25,341 nt of DNA from JAAYEL01 sp964344625 (GTDB lineage Bacteria; Bacillota; Clostridia; Tissierellales; Peptoniphilaceae). The stretch spans positions 1 through 25,341 of the forward strand of contig CAYFNZ010000014.1 of assembly GCA_964344625.1 (NCBI GenBank), written 5' to 3'. Shown here one piece after another: positions 1 through 6,773 of the stretch (position 1 is the stretch's first letter; every line of letters starts with the position of its first letter). The translations under genes and the position numbers were made by a program. The notes under the pieces were generated by a model. That model was not told where the DNA came from and searched no databases. It was given only the letters and a program-made list of their open reading frames with translations.

Positions 1-16
1 AATAAAGGAGTGTAAC

Positions 17-979
17 ATGATAGGCGTAATTACCAATGATAAGTTTTTGAAGGTTTCGGATATTGAAAGAACTTTTCCTGAGATTTTGGGAGATAAGGAT
101 GAGTGGAAGATTTATCCTAGGCTTGATGCCGCTCTTGAGGATAAGGATGATATAGAGATAATTCTTAATGCCTCAATTTTAGATGGTGAAAAGATTAAGG
201 AATTTAAGAATTTGAAATGGGTGTTTTCCTATTCAGCAGGGGTAGATGCCTATCCTTTAGATAGTTTAAGGGATATGGGGGTTATCTTAACTAATACAAG
301 TGGTGTTCATGGCAAGTCCATAGCTGAGCAAGTTTTTGGAGCTATGATAATGTTCTCTAGAAATTTGATTACAGCCTTTAGGAACCAAGAAAAGAGAGTC
401 TATGACCAATCAATCCCTATAAGTGAACTGACTGGTAAGAAGCTACTGATTATTGGTATGGGAGCTATTGGAAAAGAAATAGCCAGAAAGGCAAAGGCAT
501 TTGACATGGAAGTAATTGGAATTAGAAACAATGTTACAAAGGACCTTCCACAATATTTTGATAAGGCTTTTGCAGCAAGTGACCTTGATAAGCACCTTGC
601 AGGTATGGACTATATTGTTTCAATCCTTCCGTCTACACCTGAAACAAAGCACTTATTCGATAAGAAAAAATTTGATTTAATGGATGAAAAGACAATTTTC
701 ATTAATGTTGGGCGTGGTGACTTGATAGTTGAAGAGGACTTTATTGATGCCCTAGAGTCTAGAAAGATAAAAGGGGCGTATCTGGATGTATTTCCAGTTG
801 AGCCAGTACCAGAAGATTCAAGGCTTTGGGACTTAGATAATTTGATTATGACACCTCACAATGCCGGACCAACCCCACTTTATTTCTCAAGGTCTATGGA
901 GATTTTTAAGAAAAACTATGACCTTTACAAAACTGGTGGCAAGATGATTAATGTCATAAATTATGATTTAAAATACTAA
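17..979 (+). CDS. D-isomer specific 2-hydroxyacid dehydrogenase, NAD(P)-dependent
   Basis: A 320-residue cytoplasmic oxidoreductase, the usual length for the D-2-hydroxyacid dehydrogenase family. It should interconvert a 2-keto acid and a D-2-hydroxy acid using NAD(P)H. Visible landmarks are the Rossmann dinucleotide loop GMGAIG (residues 147-152) and the family catalytic residues: Arg233 in NVGRG, Glu262 in FPVEP and His281 in TPHNAG. The substrate-loop segment SYSAGVD lies near residue 71. The start is supported by AAAGGAG at positions 4-10, about 6 bases before the ATG. A terminator-like hairpin follows at 1016-1040, so it looks like the end of a transcription unit whose upstream part is outside the window. 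The exact substrate (hydroxypyruvate, glyoxylate, D-lactate, phosphoglycerate) cannot be read from sequence; the short length argues against a phosphoglycerate dehydrogenase with a C-terminal ACT domain. Confidence 0.9.
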   Translation: MIGVITNDKFLKVSDIERTFPEILGDKDEWKIYPRLDAALEDKDDIEIILNASILDGEKIKEFKNLKWVFSYSAGVDAYPLDSLRDMGVILTNTSGVHGKSIAEQVFGAMIMFSRNLITAFRNQEKRVYDQSIPISELTGKKLLIIGMGAIGKEIARKAKAFDMEVIGIRNNVTKDLPQYFDKAFAASDLDKHLAGMDYIVSILPSTPETKHLFDKKKFDLMDEKTIFINVGRGDLIVEEDFIDALESRKIKGAYLDVFPVEPVPEDSRLWDLDNLIMTPHNAGPTPLYFSRSMEIFKKNYDLYKTGGKMINVINYDLKY

Positions 980-1015
980 TGGTTTTGAAGATAAGTAAAT
1001 AAATAAAAAGATTTT

Positions 1016-1040
1016 GGACTGTAAGATATTCTTGCAGTCC
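1016..1040 (+). terminator. Rho-independent terminator-like hairpin after the dehydrogenase
   Basis: GGACTGTAAGA pairs with TCTTGCAGTCC around a 3-base TAT loop (11 pairs, one of them U-G). It is followed by ATTTTGTG, a short U-tract. It lies 36 bases after the stop codon of the 2-hydroxyacid dehydrogenase and 60 bases before the next start. The U-tract is weak, so termination may be partial. Confidence 0.65.
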
Positions 1041-1100
1041 ATTTTGTGTAAAAAATGGGTATATATGAAATCATCAAAAAACTAAAGGGGGAGTGACTTT

Positions 1101-1356
1101 ATGGAAAGGACAATTACTGTTACAGGTAAAGGGAAAGTATCTGTTAAACCGGATATTATCAGGGTTAAGCTTAAGGCGAGTGATGTTTGTGAAAAGTATG
1201 AAGACACAGTNNNNNNNNNNNNNNNNNNNNNNNNNNNNNNNNNNNNNNNNNNNNNNNNNNNNNNNNNNNNNNNNNNNNNNNNNNNNNNNNNNNNNNNNNN
1301 NNNNNNNNNNTTTAGATTTTGATGATAGTGTTACCATAATTTGGCAACTAATATAA
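1101..1356 (+). CDS. SIMPL (DUF541) domain protein, interrupted by an assembly gap
   Basis: The N-terminal 36 residues before the gap (MERTITVTGKGKVSVKPDII...) match the start of SIMPL/DUF541 proteins, which typically open with a TVTGxGxVxxxPD strand. After the gap, the 14 codons ending at the TAA at 1354-1356 (LDFDDSVTIIWQLI) look like the usual SIMPL C-terminal strand, with alternating hydrophobics and a Trp near the end. The two pieces are in different frames across the 100 Ns, so the gap length is not real. SIMPL proteins usually have about 220-240 residues, and only about 50 are visible here. The start has a strong Shine-Dalgarno, AAAGGGGGAG, ending 7 bases before the ATG. There is no signal peptide, so a cytoplasmic form is expected. 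The function of cytoplasmic SIMPL proteins is unclear. Confidence 0.75.
1211..1310. other. Run of exactly 100 N: assembly gap of unknown size
   Basis: Exactly 100 consecutive Ns, the conventional placeholder for a scaffold gap of unknown length. It lies inside the SIMPL-domain gene. The frame mismatch between the two flanks and the expected protein length suggest that about 500 bases or more are missing. Confidence 0.95.
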
Positions 1357-1397
1357 ATAAATAATCAGTGAAATACTGAAAAATATATGGAGGAATG

Positions 1398-2342
1398 ATG
1401 AAAGAAAATAAGATAATTTTAGTAGGTGATGGTGCTGTTGGTTCAAGCTTTGCCTATGCATGTACAATATTAGGTATTGGTAGAGAGTTAGGAATTATCG
1501 ATATAAACGAGGCCAAGGCTGAAGGAGATGCCATGGACCTTTCTGATGCCCTAAGTTTTTCAAATCCTAAGGATATATACAAGGCAACCTACGATGACTG
1601 TAAAGATGCAAAGGTAGTTGTAATCACAGCTGGTATGGCCCAAAAGCCAGGCGAAACAAGGCTTGATTTAGTAGATAAAAACTTAAGCATTTTCAAGGAT
1701 ATGGTAGGTAAGATTGTAGCTAGTGGCTTTGATGGCATCTTTTTAGTAGCATCTAACCCAGTTGATATCTTGACCTATGCTACTTGGAAGTATTCAGGTT
1801 TCCCAGCCCACAAGGTTATTGGTTCAGGTACCACACTTGACTCATCAAGGTTTAAGAAAGAAATAGCTAAGCTGGTAGGGGTAGACCCTAGGTCAGTAAG
1901 TGCCTACATCTTAGGTGAACATGGGGACACAGAATTCCCAGTTTGGTCTCATACAAATATAGGGGGCCTTCCTTTATATGAATGGGTAAAGCACAATGAA
2001 ACAGATGAAAAAGCCCTTCTTGATGTTTTTGAAAAAGTAAAAAACTCTGCTTATGAAATAATCGATAGAAAGGGAGCAACTTTTTATGGTATAGGTATGG
2101 CCTTGGCTATGCTTACAAAAGCAATTTTGAATGACGAAAATTCAATTTATCCAATCTCTGCATACCTTGATGGTGAATATGATTTATATGATATTTTTAT
2201 AGGATCACCTTCAATTATTAATAAAGATGGGGTTAAATGGGTTATAGAAGTACCACTTACTGATACAGAAAACGAAAGGATGCAAGAATCTGCTAGAATC
2301 CTTAAGGAGATAATAGATAAGACTATAAAGAGTGAAGATTAA
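1398..2342 (+). CDS. ldh: L-lactate dehydrogenase
   Basis: A 314-residue cytoplasmic enzyme of the LDH/MDH superfamily that reduces pyruvate to L-lactate with NADH, a fermentation end step. It shows the nucleotide loop GDGAVGSS (about residues 10-17), the mobile substrate loop MAQKPGETRLDL with the Gln that marks lactate rather than malate dehydrogenases (about residues 80-91), the ASNPVD segment, and the LGEHGDTEFPVWS active-site signature with catalytic His at about 175. ATG codons occur at 1395 and 1398; GGAGG at 1389-1393 is only 1 base from the first, so 1398 is preferred. The promoter, if separate, would lie near or within the upstream assembly gap and cannot be judged. No clear terminator is seen in the 93 bases that follow, so read-through into the next gene is possible. 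Confidence 0.96.
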   Translation: MKENKIILVGDGAVGSSFAYACTILGIGRELGIIDINEAKAEGDAMDLSDALSFSNPKDIYKATYDDCKDAKVVVITAGMAQKPGETRLDLVDKNLSIFKDMVGKIVASGFDGIFLVASNPVDILTYATWKYSGFPAHKVIGSGTTLDSSRFKKEIAKLVGVDPRSVSAYILGEHGDTEFPVWSHTNIGGLPLYEWVKHNETDEKALLDVFEKVKNSAYEIIDRKGATFYGIGMALAMLTKAILNDENSIYPISAYLDGEYDLYDIFIGSPSIINKDGVKWVIEVPLTDTENERMQESARILKEIIDKTIKSED

Positions 2343-2435
2343 TAGGTCTATTTATAGTTATTGCTATCTACCTTAAGTATTATTTAAGCGTAAAAAAATT
2401 AGTCGATTTAAATATAGAAAGGAAAAGGAAAAATC

Positions 2436-2813
2436 ATGAATAGATCATATTTTGATGGTGGGGTATTGGGCATGTTTTTATACAAACTTGCCGCTGCTCT
2501 ACTAACGGCGATAAGTTTTGGAATTGGCTTGCCATGGGCGCTTGTTCTATATCAAAAGTGGGAAACCTCTCATACTGTAATAGAGGGAAGAAGACTTTAT
2601 TTTGATGGAACAGGTAGCCAACTATTTGGAAAGTATATTGTATGGTATTTTTTTACATTAATTACATTTGGTATATATGGTTTTTGGTTAAATTTGAACT
2701 TGAAAAAATGGATGGTCAAGCATACTCACTTTGAAGAATATGAATCTTGGGATTACGAACATTCTAGCAACAACGAATATTCTAACGAGGATGAATATGG
2801 CGGCAAAATGTAG
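2436..2813 (+). CDS. DUF898-like small membrane protein
   Basis: A 125-residue protein with two hydrophobic segments (about residues 12-38 and 67-92) separated by a loop containing HTVIEGRRLYFDGTGSQLFG. This pattern is typical of DUF898 family proteins in clostridia (aromatic-rich membrane segments, an RRLxFDG motif, then GIYGFWL and KKWxxKHT). The C-terminal 25 residues are acidic and low in complexity. The molecular function of the family is unknown. The start is supported by GAAAGGAAAAGG just upstream. The stop codon lies inside the next gene, overlapping its start by 17 bases, so the two are probably translated together; a link between this membrane protein and the downstream regulator is inferred only from that coupling. 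Confidence 0.75.
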   Translation: MNRSYFDGGVLGMFLYKLAAALLTAISFGIGLPWALVLYQKWETSHTVIEGRRLYFDGTGSQLFGKYIVWYFFTLITFGIYGFWLNLNLKKWMVKHTHFEEYESWDYEHSSNNEYSNEDEYGGKM

Positions 2814-3495
2814 TACTTGTGGGTCAATCCATGACTTATGTACAAAGAATATACCATCATTTCAGGGGCTTCCAGAAGATGTTCAAGAGCAAATTGTATC
2901 CCAGGCCTTACATGAAGACTACAAAAAAGGCAGGGTTCTATTTAGGCAAGGGGAAAAATGCGATAGTATTTTCATTATTAGGCAAGGAAAAGTTAAGTTA
3001 TCCTATATTGATGCAGATGGCAAGGAAATAATAATAGATATTATGGTCGATGGGGAATTAATAGGGGATAATTTATTTCTTCAAAAGAAAGATTACGAAT
3101 ATGATGCAATTTGCATAAGTGATGTAAAAATTTGTCAGATAAGAAGAAGAGATTATGAAAATGTATTAAAAAACAATCCTATTTTGGCCTTAAACCTGAT
3201 ATATTCTATGAGTAGCAAAATAAAAGATCAGGAAGATAAAATTAGGATTTTGTCAGAAAATGACGCTAAAAAAAGACTAGCTATTTATCTTCTTTCAAGG
3301 TCAACAAGGACCAAGGGGCGAGATATCAAACTATCTGTAGAAGAAATTGCAGGGTCAATAAATCTCAGAACAGAGACTGTGAGCAGAAAGATTAAAGAAC
3401 TTATAGATGAAGGCTACATTGAAAGAAGTGGACAAAAAAGTATCTCAATTTCTAAAATTTCAGCCCTGAAAAAATATGTGGGAGAGATTGGATAA
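2797..3495 (+). CDS. Crp/Fnr family transcriptional regulator with N-terminal cysteine cluster
   Basis: A 232-residue regulator. The N-terminus carries three cysteines (KCSTCGSIHDLC, spacing Cys-X2-Cys-X6-Cys), resembling the Fe-S ligand region of FNR-type sensors. Then comes a cyclic-nucleotide-binding-like beta-roll (about residues 20-130, with FRQGEKCDSIFIIRQGKVKL), a dimerisation helix, and a C-terminal winged helix-turn-helix with SVEEIAGSINLRTETVSRKIKEL (about residues 180-202). ATG codons at 2791 and 2797 are in frame; CGAGG at 2786-2790 touches the first and sits 6 bases from the second, so 2797 is favoured. It overlaps the preceding gene by 17 bases. By analogy it could sense oxygen or redox state and control fermentation genes such as the adjacent ldh, but no FNR-type box was recognised here. 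Confidence 0.9.
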   Translation: MAAKCSTCGSIHDLCTKNIPSFQGLPEDVQEQIVSQALHEDYKKGRVLFRQGEKCDSIFIIRQGKVKLSYIDADGKEIIIDIMVDGELIGDNLFLQKKDYEYDAICISDVKICQIRRRDYENVLKNNPILALNLIYSMSSKIKDQEDKIRILSENDAKKRLAIYLLSRSTRTKGRDIKLSVEEIAGSINLRTETVSRKIKELIDEGYIERSGQKSISISKISALKKYVGEIG

Positions 3496-3524
3496 TAAAA
3501 ATATTCAAAAAATCAAATATATGA

Positions 3525-3563
3525 AAAAGCGGACTTTCTAGAGATTAGAGAAAGTCCGCTTTT
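3525..3563. terminator. Bidirectional intrinsic terminator between convergent genes
   Basis: A perfect 15-bp stem (AAAAGCGGACTTTCT at 3525-3539 pairing with AGAAAGTCCGCTTTT at 3549-3563) with a 9-base loop. The T-run on one side and the A-run on the other let it stop transcripts from both directions. It lies between the Crp/Fnr gene (+) and the last gene of the minus-strand flavoprotein operon, exactly where both need termination. Confidence 0.93.
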
Positions 3564-3586
3564 AGCTTTATTTACTTATAATTTTT

Positions 3587-4240
3587 TTAATAGTCGGTGG
3601 CCCCACTAGTCCCATCAGAATAGGGGTCGTCTAAGTTAATGTAGCCACCAGCTTTTAAGGTAATAATATATTTACTTTCTATTTGGTCAAGCTCTAACTT
3701 GTTGACCAAGTCTGCATATTTTTTGAATCTTTCTATACAATGCTCTAGGTAGTCTTGGCTTATTTCATCTATAAGCATGCCATCAGGGTCAAAGATTTCT
3801 TGAGCCTTAAGCATTAAAAAATCATTGCCAGGCATTATAAAGGCTTCAAGGCCAGGAGATGTAAAAATCTCTTTTAAGTGCATCTGGGCCATGAGGCTTG
3901 CCTGATTTTCTTCTGATACTCCAAGGAGCAAGACCGGCTTATTTACAAAGGGATGAACCTCATAGGACATCCACTCTAAGAGGCTTTTTAACCTGCTAGC
4001 CAGGCTGTTATTTACCTGGTCATATGCAAGGATAATGCCATCAGATTCTTCTATCATTTCGGAAATTTCCAATAAGTTGTCAAAATTTTTTATAGATAAA
4101 TCCCTATTAAAAAGCGGTATATCTTTTAAGTCTATTTGTTTAAGGTAGACCTCATCTATCATCAAAAAATTCGTGTAATCCAAGAGTTTTTTTGCGTAAG
4201 ATTCATCTTTATTTGATCCAACTATTCCTAAAAAATTCAT
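3587..4240 (-). CDS. NAD(P)H-dependent FMN reductase-like flavoprotein with C-terminal flavinylation motif
   Basis: A 217-residue cytoplasmic protein. Residues 1-180 form a flavodoxin-like NADPH-dependent FMN reductase domain: MNFLGIVGSNKDES at the FMN phosphate loop, a degenerate AYDQVNNSLASRLKSLLEW segment where the family has PEYNxSxPxxLKxxxxW, and HPFVNKPVLLLGVS. The last residues are DGTSGATDY. This matches the Dxx(S/T)GA(T/S) acceptor motif to which ApbE attaches FMN by a phosphoester bond, with Thr215 the likely acceptor. An ApbE gene lies two genes upstream in the same operon. The protein may therefore carry two flavins, one bound non-covalently and one on the flexible tail. A Shine-Dalgarno AAAGGTGG precedes the ATG. 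The gene starts 15 bases after the previous gene ends and is followed by a strong terminator. Its redox substrate is unknown. Confidence 0.85.
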   Translation of the reverse strand: MNFLGIVGSNKDESYAKKLLDYTNFLMIDEVYLKQIDLKDIPLFNRDLSIKNFDNLLEISEMIEESDGIILAYDQVNNSLASRLKSLLEWMSYEVHPFVNKPVLLLGVSEENQASLMAQMHLKEIFTSPGLEAFIMPGNDFLMLKAQEIFDPDGMLIDEISQDYLEHCIERFKKYADLVNKLELDQIESKYIITLKAGGYINLDDPYSDGTSGATDY

Positions 4241-4255
4241 AATACCACCTTTTAT

Positions 4256-4789
4256 CTACTTAAATATATCTATAAAACTTAAGAAAGCATCCATGAGGCT
4301 ACTTAAGTCAGCTATTAAATCTTGGTCAATAAGCTGATGGTTATCATCAAAAGCATTTAGAGAGTTGTTTAGGATAAAATACTTTTGATAAACAAGGGGA
4401 CTTAATTGATTACTTTCAAGGATTTGTTTTAGGGTGGATAAGGCTTTTATTGAGCCAGTCCTACCATGATTTGCCGAGCAAAGAAAAAGAGGCTTATTGG
4501 TCATGCATGAAGGCTTACCAACCATCCAATCTAAAAAGTTAATCAGGGCGGCACTTGGAGAGTGGAGGTATTCTACTGTAGTCATGATAAGGCCATCAGC
4601 TTCTTGGATGGTTTTTTTTATCTTGTCTACATCTTCATTTGTCATTGAAGTATCCTTATAGGGAAGACCAGCTATTTCTACAATTTCTACCTGGGCCTTA
4701 TTTTTGATAAGGTCTTTAATATTATTTAAGAGATACCTATTTGTAGATACTTTTGAATTTGTCCCCACAACCGCAACAATCTTTTTCAT
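4256..4789 (-). CDS. NADPH-dependent FMN reductase family protein
   Basis: A 177-residue flavodoxin-fold protein close to the usual length of the family. It shows an N-terminal FMN phosphate-binding region (VAVVGTNSKVSTNRYLL), the TTVEYLHSPSAALINFLDW segment equivalent to the PEYNxSxPxxLKxxxDW signature, and a SANHGRTGSIKAL strand-loop. It should bind FMN and move electrons from NAD(P)H to a flavin or quinone-like acceptor. Its start overlaps the ApbE stop in an ATGA arrangement and has a strong AGGGGGAG Shine-Dalgarno, so it is translationally coupled. Unlike its downstream neighbour it lacks a C-terminal SGAT motif, so the two paralogues probably have different roles, for example reductase and flavinylated electron acceptor. 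That division is an inference. Confidence 0.85.
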   Translation of the reverse strand: MKKIVAVVGTNSKVSTNRYLLNNIKDLIKNKAQVEIVEIAGLPYKDTSMTNEDVDKIKKTIQEADGLIMTTVEYLHSPSAALINFLDWMVGKPSCMTNKPLFLCSANHGRTGSIKALSTLKQILESNQLSPLVYQKYFILNNSLNAFDDNHQLIDQDLIADLSSLMDAFLSFIDIFK

Positions 4790-5724
4790 TTTTCTCCCCC
4801 TGACATATACCTGGATAAATCCTTACTGCTTTTAATTATACCATCTTTGTATATGGCAAGGGCTATAAAATTGTTTACTTTAGCAAGATTTTTGATATAT
4901 TCAAAGTCTTGGCCAAAAAGGCTGGAAGAAAAAATCTCACCGTCCAGGGAAGATTTTGAAATTATAGTTAGGCTCTCCATTGGACTTTCTATAGGAAGGC
5001 CAGTCTTAGGATTTAGGATATGGTGGTAAATTTTTCCTTCATATTCAAAATATCTTTCATATATGCCAGATGTTACAAAGGATAGGTCATTAGCCTTTAT
5101 AGTAAATAGGTTTTCGCCTCTTTTTTCAAAGGGAGCCTGGATACCTATGTGCCAATATAAATCGGGCGTAAGAAAATTAAAGCCCAGGCAATAGATATTT
5201 CCTCCTAAGTTTAATAGGGCGGATTGAACCTTATTTTCCTTAAGAAAGTCTACCAATTTATCTGTTATGAAGCCTTTTGCCAGGGCTCCAAGGTCGATTT
5301 TCATCTTTCCGCTAGAAAAACTTATTATTTTCTTCTCTTTGTCGAGAGACATTTTAGATGGATTGGATAAGTCCAAGGCTTCTTGGATATCTTCAATATT
5401 TGGGATTATTTTTCTTTTGGAATTTATATCCCAAAGGTCTATTAAGGGACCAAGTAGGATATTTAATTTATTGTCCAATACTTGATTGGCCTTTTGCGCC
5501 TGGTCAACCATATAGAATAAATCATCTGAAAGCCTTAGGCTAAAGCTTTCATCAGGCTTTTTTGCTCTAATTTCATCAAAGGTCTTGTAAAAATCAACAA
5601 TTTTTCTATGGTAGTCTTCTACCAAGTCCTTACATTCTAATAAAAGCCCCTTGGCATTTTTATCAAAGATTTTAATCTCGATATTTGTTCCAAGGGACTT
5701 AAATGATATTTTTTCATATTCCAT
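4786..5724 (-). CDS. apbE: FAD:protein FMN transferase (ApbE family), cytoplasmic
   Basis: A 312-residue ApbE/flavin transferase. It moves the FMN half of FAD to a Thr or Ser of an acceptor protein, using Mg2+. Landmarks (numbered from the ATG at 5739) are SLGTNIEI near the N-terminus, LLGPLIDLWDI (about 95-105), KIDLGALAKGFITDKL (147-162), LLNLGGNI (175-182), the HHILNPKTG signature (239-247) and DGEIFSSSLFG. There is no signal peptide or lipobox, unlike the many exported ApbE proteins, so the acceptor should be cytoplasmic; the flavoprotein two genes downstream has a matching motif. ATG codons exist at 5739 and 5724. The second is chosen because MEYEKISFKSLGT aligns with the family start, though neither has a good Shine-Dalgarno. 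Translation is probably coupled to the deoR-like gene, which it overlaps by 11 bases. Confidence 0.92.
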   Translation of the reverse strand: MEYEKISFKSLGTNIEIKIFDKNAKGLLLECKDLVEDYHRKIVDFYKTFDEIRAKKPDESFSLRLSDDLFYMVDQAQKANQVLDNKLNILLGPLIDLWDINSKRKIIPNIEDIQEALDLSNPSKMSLDKEKKIISFSSGKMKIDLGALAKGFITDKLVDFLKENKVQSALLNLGGNIYCLGFNFLTPDLYWHIGIQAPFEKRGENLFTIKANDLSFVTSGIYERYFEYEGKIYHHILNPKTGLPIESPMESLTIISKSSLDGEIFSSSLFGQDFEYIKNLAKVNNFIALAIYKDGIIKSSKDLSRYMSGGEK

Positions 5725-6493
5725 AACTATTTCTAACATCTACTTGAATGCACTTTATTCCCATAAGTTCAAGGGACTTTATCAGGTTTTGATCAGCGTC
5801 TGAATCAGTAATTAAAATATCTATATCTAATGATACACCAGATACAAAGGCACTAACATGGTTAAGTTTGCTGCTGTCTACGCAGAGGATGACTTCTTTA
5901 GAGGCTTCTATCATGGCCTTGTTGATTGCAACTTCATCTATATTAGCAGTTGTAATGCCCTCCTTTATATGAAAGCCGCTTGCTCCTAAGATAGCCTTGG
6001 TAGCCTGAACATTGATGATATTTTTAAGGGCAAATTCACCAGTCATGGCCGACTTTGGCTGTCTGGTTTCTCCACCAGTTAGTATTAATTTTATATTTGG
6101 TAGGGTATGAAGACTTAGGGCTTTACCGTTATTAGTAATTACGGATACATACTTTGATGGCTCAATATATGTGATGCTTTTGATGCTGGTGCTACTCGAA
6201 TTGATGAAGACTATGTCGTCATTTTCAATAAGAGAGGCAGCGGTCTTAGCTATAAGGTCCTTCTTTTTCTCCATAATAGATGCTGTTACTACTTTTGAAT
6301 CAATGGCACTTGCTCCGCCATGCTTTCTTTTCAAGAGACCTTTTTTATCTAGGTAAGTTAAATCTCTTCTTAAGGTAGGAAGAGAAACTCCAGTTTCACT
6401 CGCTAGATCTTCAACGCTCATATATTTTTTTTCTTTAACCATTAGGAGGATGTTTTTTCTCCTAAGGGAAATTGCTTTTCTGCTTTGTTTCAT
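5714..6493 (-). CDS. DeoR family transcriptional regulator (probable ascorbate/flavoprotein operon repressor)
   Basis: A 259-residue repressor of the usual DeoR length. The N-terminal helix-turn-helix spans about residues 10-60 (MSVEDLASETGVSLPTLRRD, then LLKRKHGGA). The C-terminal sugar-phosphate sensor domain includes ILTGGETRQPKSAMTGEFA and ILCVDSSKL. A TTG at 6508 extends the frame, but AGGTG lies 7 bases before the ATG at 6493, so the ATG is taken as the start. It is divergent from the ula operon and heads the apbE operon. DeoR members such as E. coli UlaR respond to phosphorylated sugars, and UlaR to L-ascorbate 6-phosphate. Here the position and the AACGAAA-like elements in both promoters suggest control of both operons. 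Calling it UlaR would be by context only. Confidence 0.88.
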   Translation of the reverse strand: MKQSRKAISLRRKNILLMVKEKKYMSVEDLASETGVSLPTLRRDLTYLDKKGLLKRKHGGASAIDSKVVTASIMEKKKDLIAKTAASLIENDDIVFINSSSTSIKSITYIEPSKYVSVITNNGKALSLHTLPNIKLILTGGETRQPKSAMTGEFALKNIINVQATKAILGASGFHIKEGITTANIDEVAINKAMIEASKEVILCVDSSKLNHVSAFVSGVSLDIDILITDSDADQNLIKSLELMGIKCIQVDVRNSYGI

Positions 6494-6552
6494 TTTATCA
6501 CCTGTCAATCAAACACTAGATTAATATTTAAAAAACATACATTTACATTAAA

Positions 6553-6581
6553 ATTCTAGGCTAAAACGAAAGTATAGTCAA
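6553..6581 (-). promoter_or_regulatory. Sigma-A-type promoter for the deoR-apbE-flavoprotein operon
   Basis: Read on the minus strand: TTGACT, a 17-base spacer, TAGAAT. Transcription would start near 6546, about 50 bases before the ATG at 6493. The spacer contains TTTCGTTTT, the complement of an element also present at the ula promoter, consistent with autoregulation. Confidence 0.75.
6563..6571 (+). promoter_or_regulatory. Putative regulator element AAAACGAAA (copy 1)
   Basis: It sits inside the spacer of the minus-strand deoR promoter, so a protein bound here would block that promoter. Related copies lie at 6684-6693, 6743-6752 and 6774-6783. Assignment to the DeoR regulator is inferred from recurrence and placement. 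Confidence 0.45.
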
Positions 6582-6603
6582 CTATTAATTAATCTTAATA
6601 GTT
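6580..6603. repeat. Perfect 9-bp inverted repeat in the divergent control region
   Basis: AACTATTAA (6580-6588) and TTAATAGTT (6595-6603), separated by 6 bases. It abuts the -35 of the deoR promoter. It could be a dimeric operator for a second regulator; the AT-rich composition lowers confidence. Confidence 0.4.
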
Positions 6604-6638
6604 AAATTAACCAATAATTTTAAAACTTAATGATTGAA

Positions 6639-6668
6639 TTGTCATAAAGTTGTATATTTATCGATAAT
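6639..6668 (+). promoter_or_regulatory. Possible second, distal ula promoter
   Basis: TTGTCA, 18-base spacer, GATAAT; each hexamer matches consensus at 5 of 6 positions. It would give a leader of about 150 bases that runs through the element at 6684-6693. It is weaker than the promoter at 6736-6764 and may be chance in AT-rich DNA. Confidence 0.35.
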
Positions 6669-6683
6669 ATATGATTGATATGG

Positions 6684-6693
6684 GGAAACGAGC
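6684..6693 (+). promoter_or_regulatory. Putative regulator element GGAAACGAGC (copy 2)
   Basis: A less exact relative of the AAAACGAAA element, 57 bases upstream of copy 3 (C to C). It could be a distal operator allowing looping between the two divergent promoters. This is pattern recurrence only. Confidence 0.3.
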
Positions 6694-6735
6694 AGGGAAA
6701 ATATGATTATTTCTCAAAAAACTAAGAAAAATAGC

Positions 6736-6764
6736 TTGAAATGAACGAAAATCTATTTTATACT
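6736..6764 (+). promoter_or_regulatory. Sigma-A-type promoter of the ascorbate operon
   Basis: TTGAAA at 6736-6741, a 17-base spacer, TATACT at 6759-6764, predicting a start near 6771 and a leader of about 58 bases before ulaG. A GAACGAAAAT element lies in the spacer and an AAAACGAAAT element lies just after the start point, the classic placement for repressor binding. Confidence 0.8.
6743..6752 (+). promoter_or_regulatory. Putative regulator element GAACGAAAAT (copy 3)
   Basis: It lies in the spacer of the ula promoter, 32 bases (about three helical turns) upstream of copy 4. Binding here would exclude RNA polymerase. It is the best-placed candidate operator of the DeoR-family regulator. 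Confidence 0.5.
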
Positions 6765-6773
6765 TATTATAAG

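Noticed and set aside
1074..1356. Open reading frames running through the N block on both strands
   Set aside because: They exist only because Ns contain no stop codons; the real gene on the + strand changes frame across the gap.
1365..1379. Small hairpin TCAGT/ACTGA before ldh
   Set aside because: Only 5 bp, no U-run, and AT-rich context; not convincing as a terminator or riboswitch.
2384..2396. Short symmetric AT-rich sequence upstream of the DUF898-like gene as an FNR-type operator
   Set aside because: Only about 5 bases of symmetry and no match to the TTGAT-N4-ATCAA pattern.
6681..6694. Catabolite-responsive (cre) element around GGAAACGAGC
   Set aside because: Aligning to TGNNANCGNNNNCA puts the central CG two bases out of register; better explained as a weak copy of the AACGAAA element.
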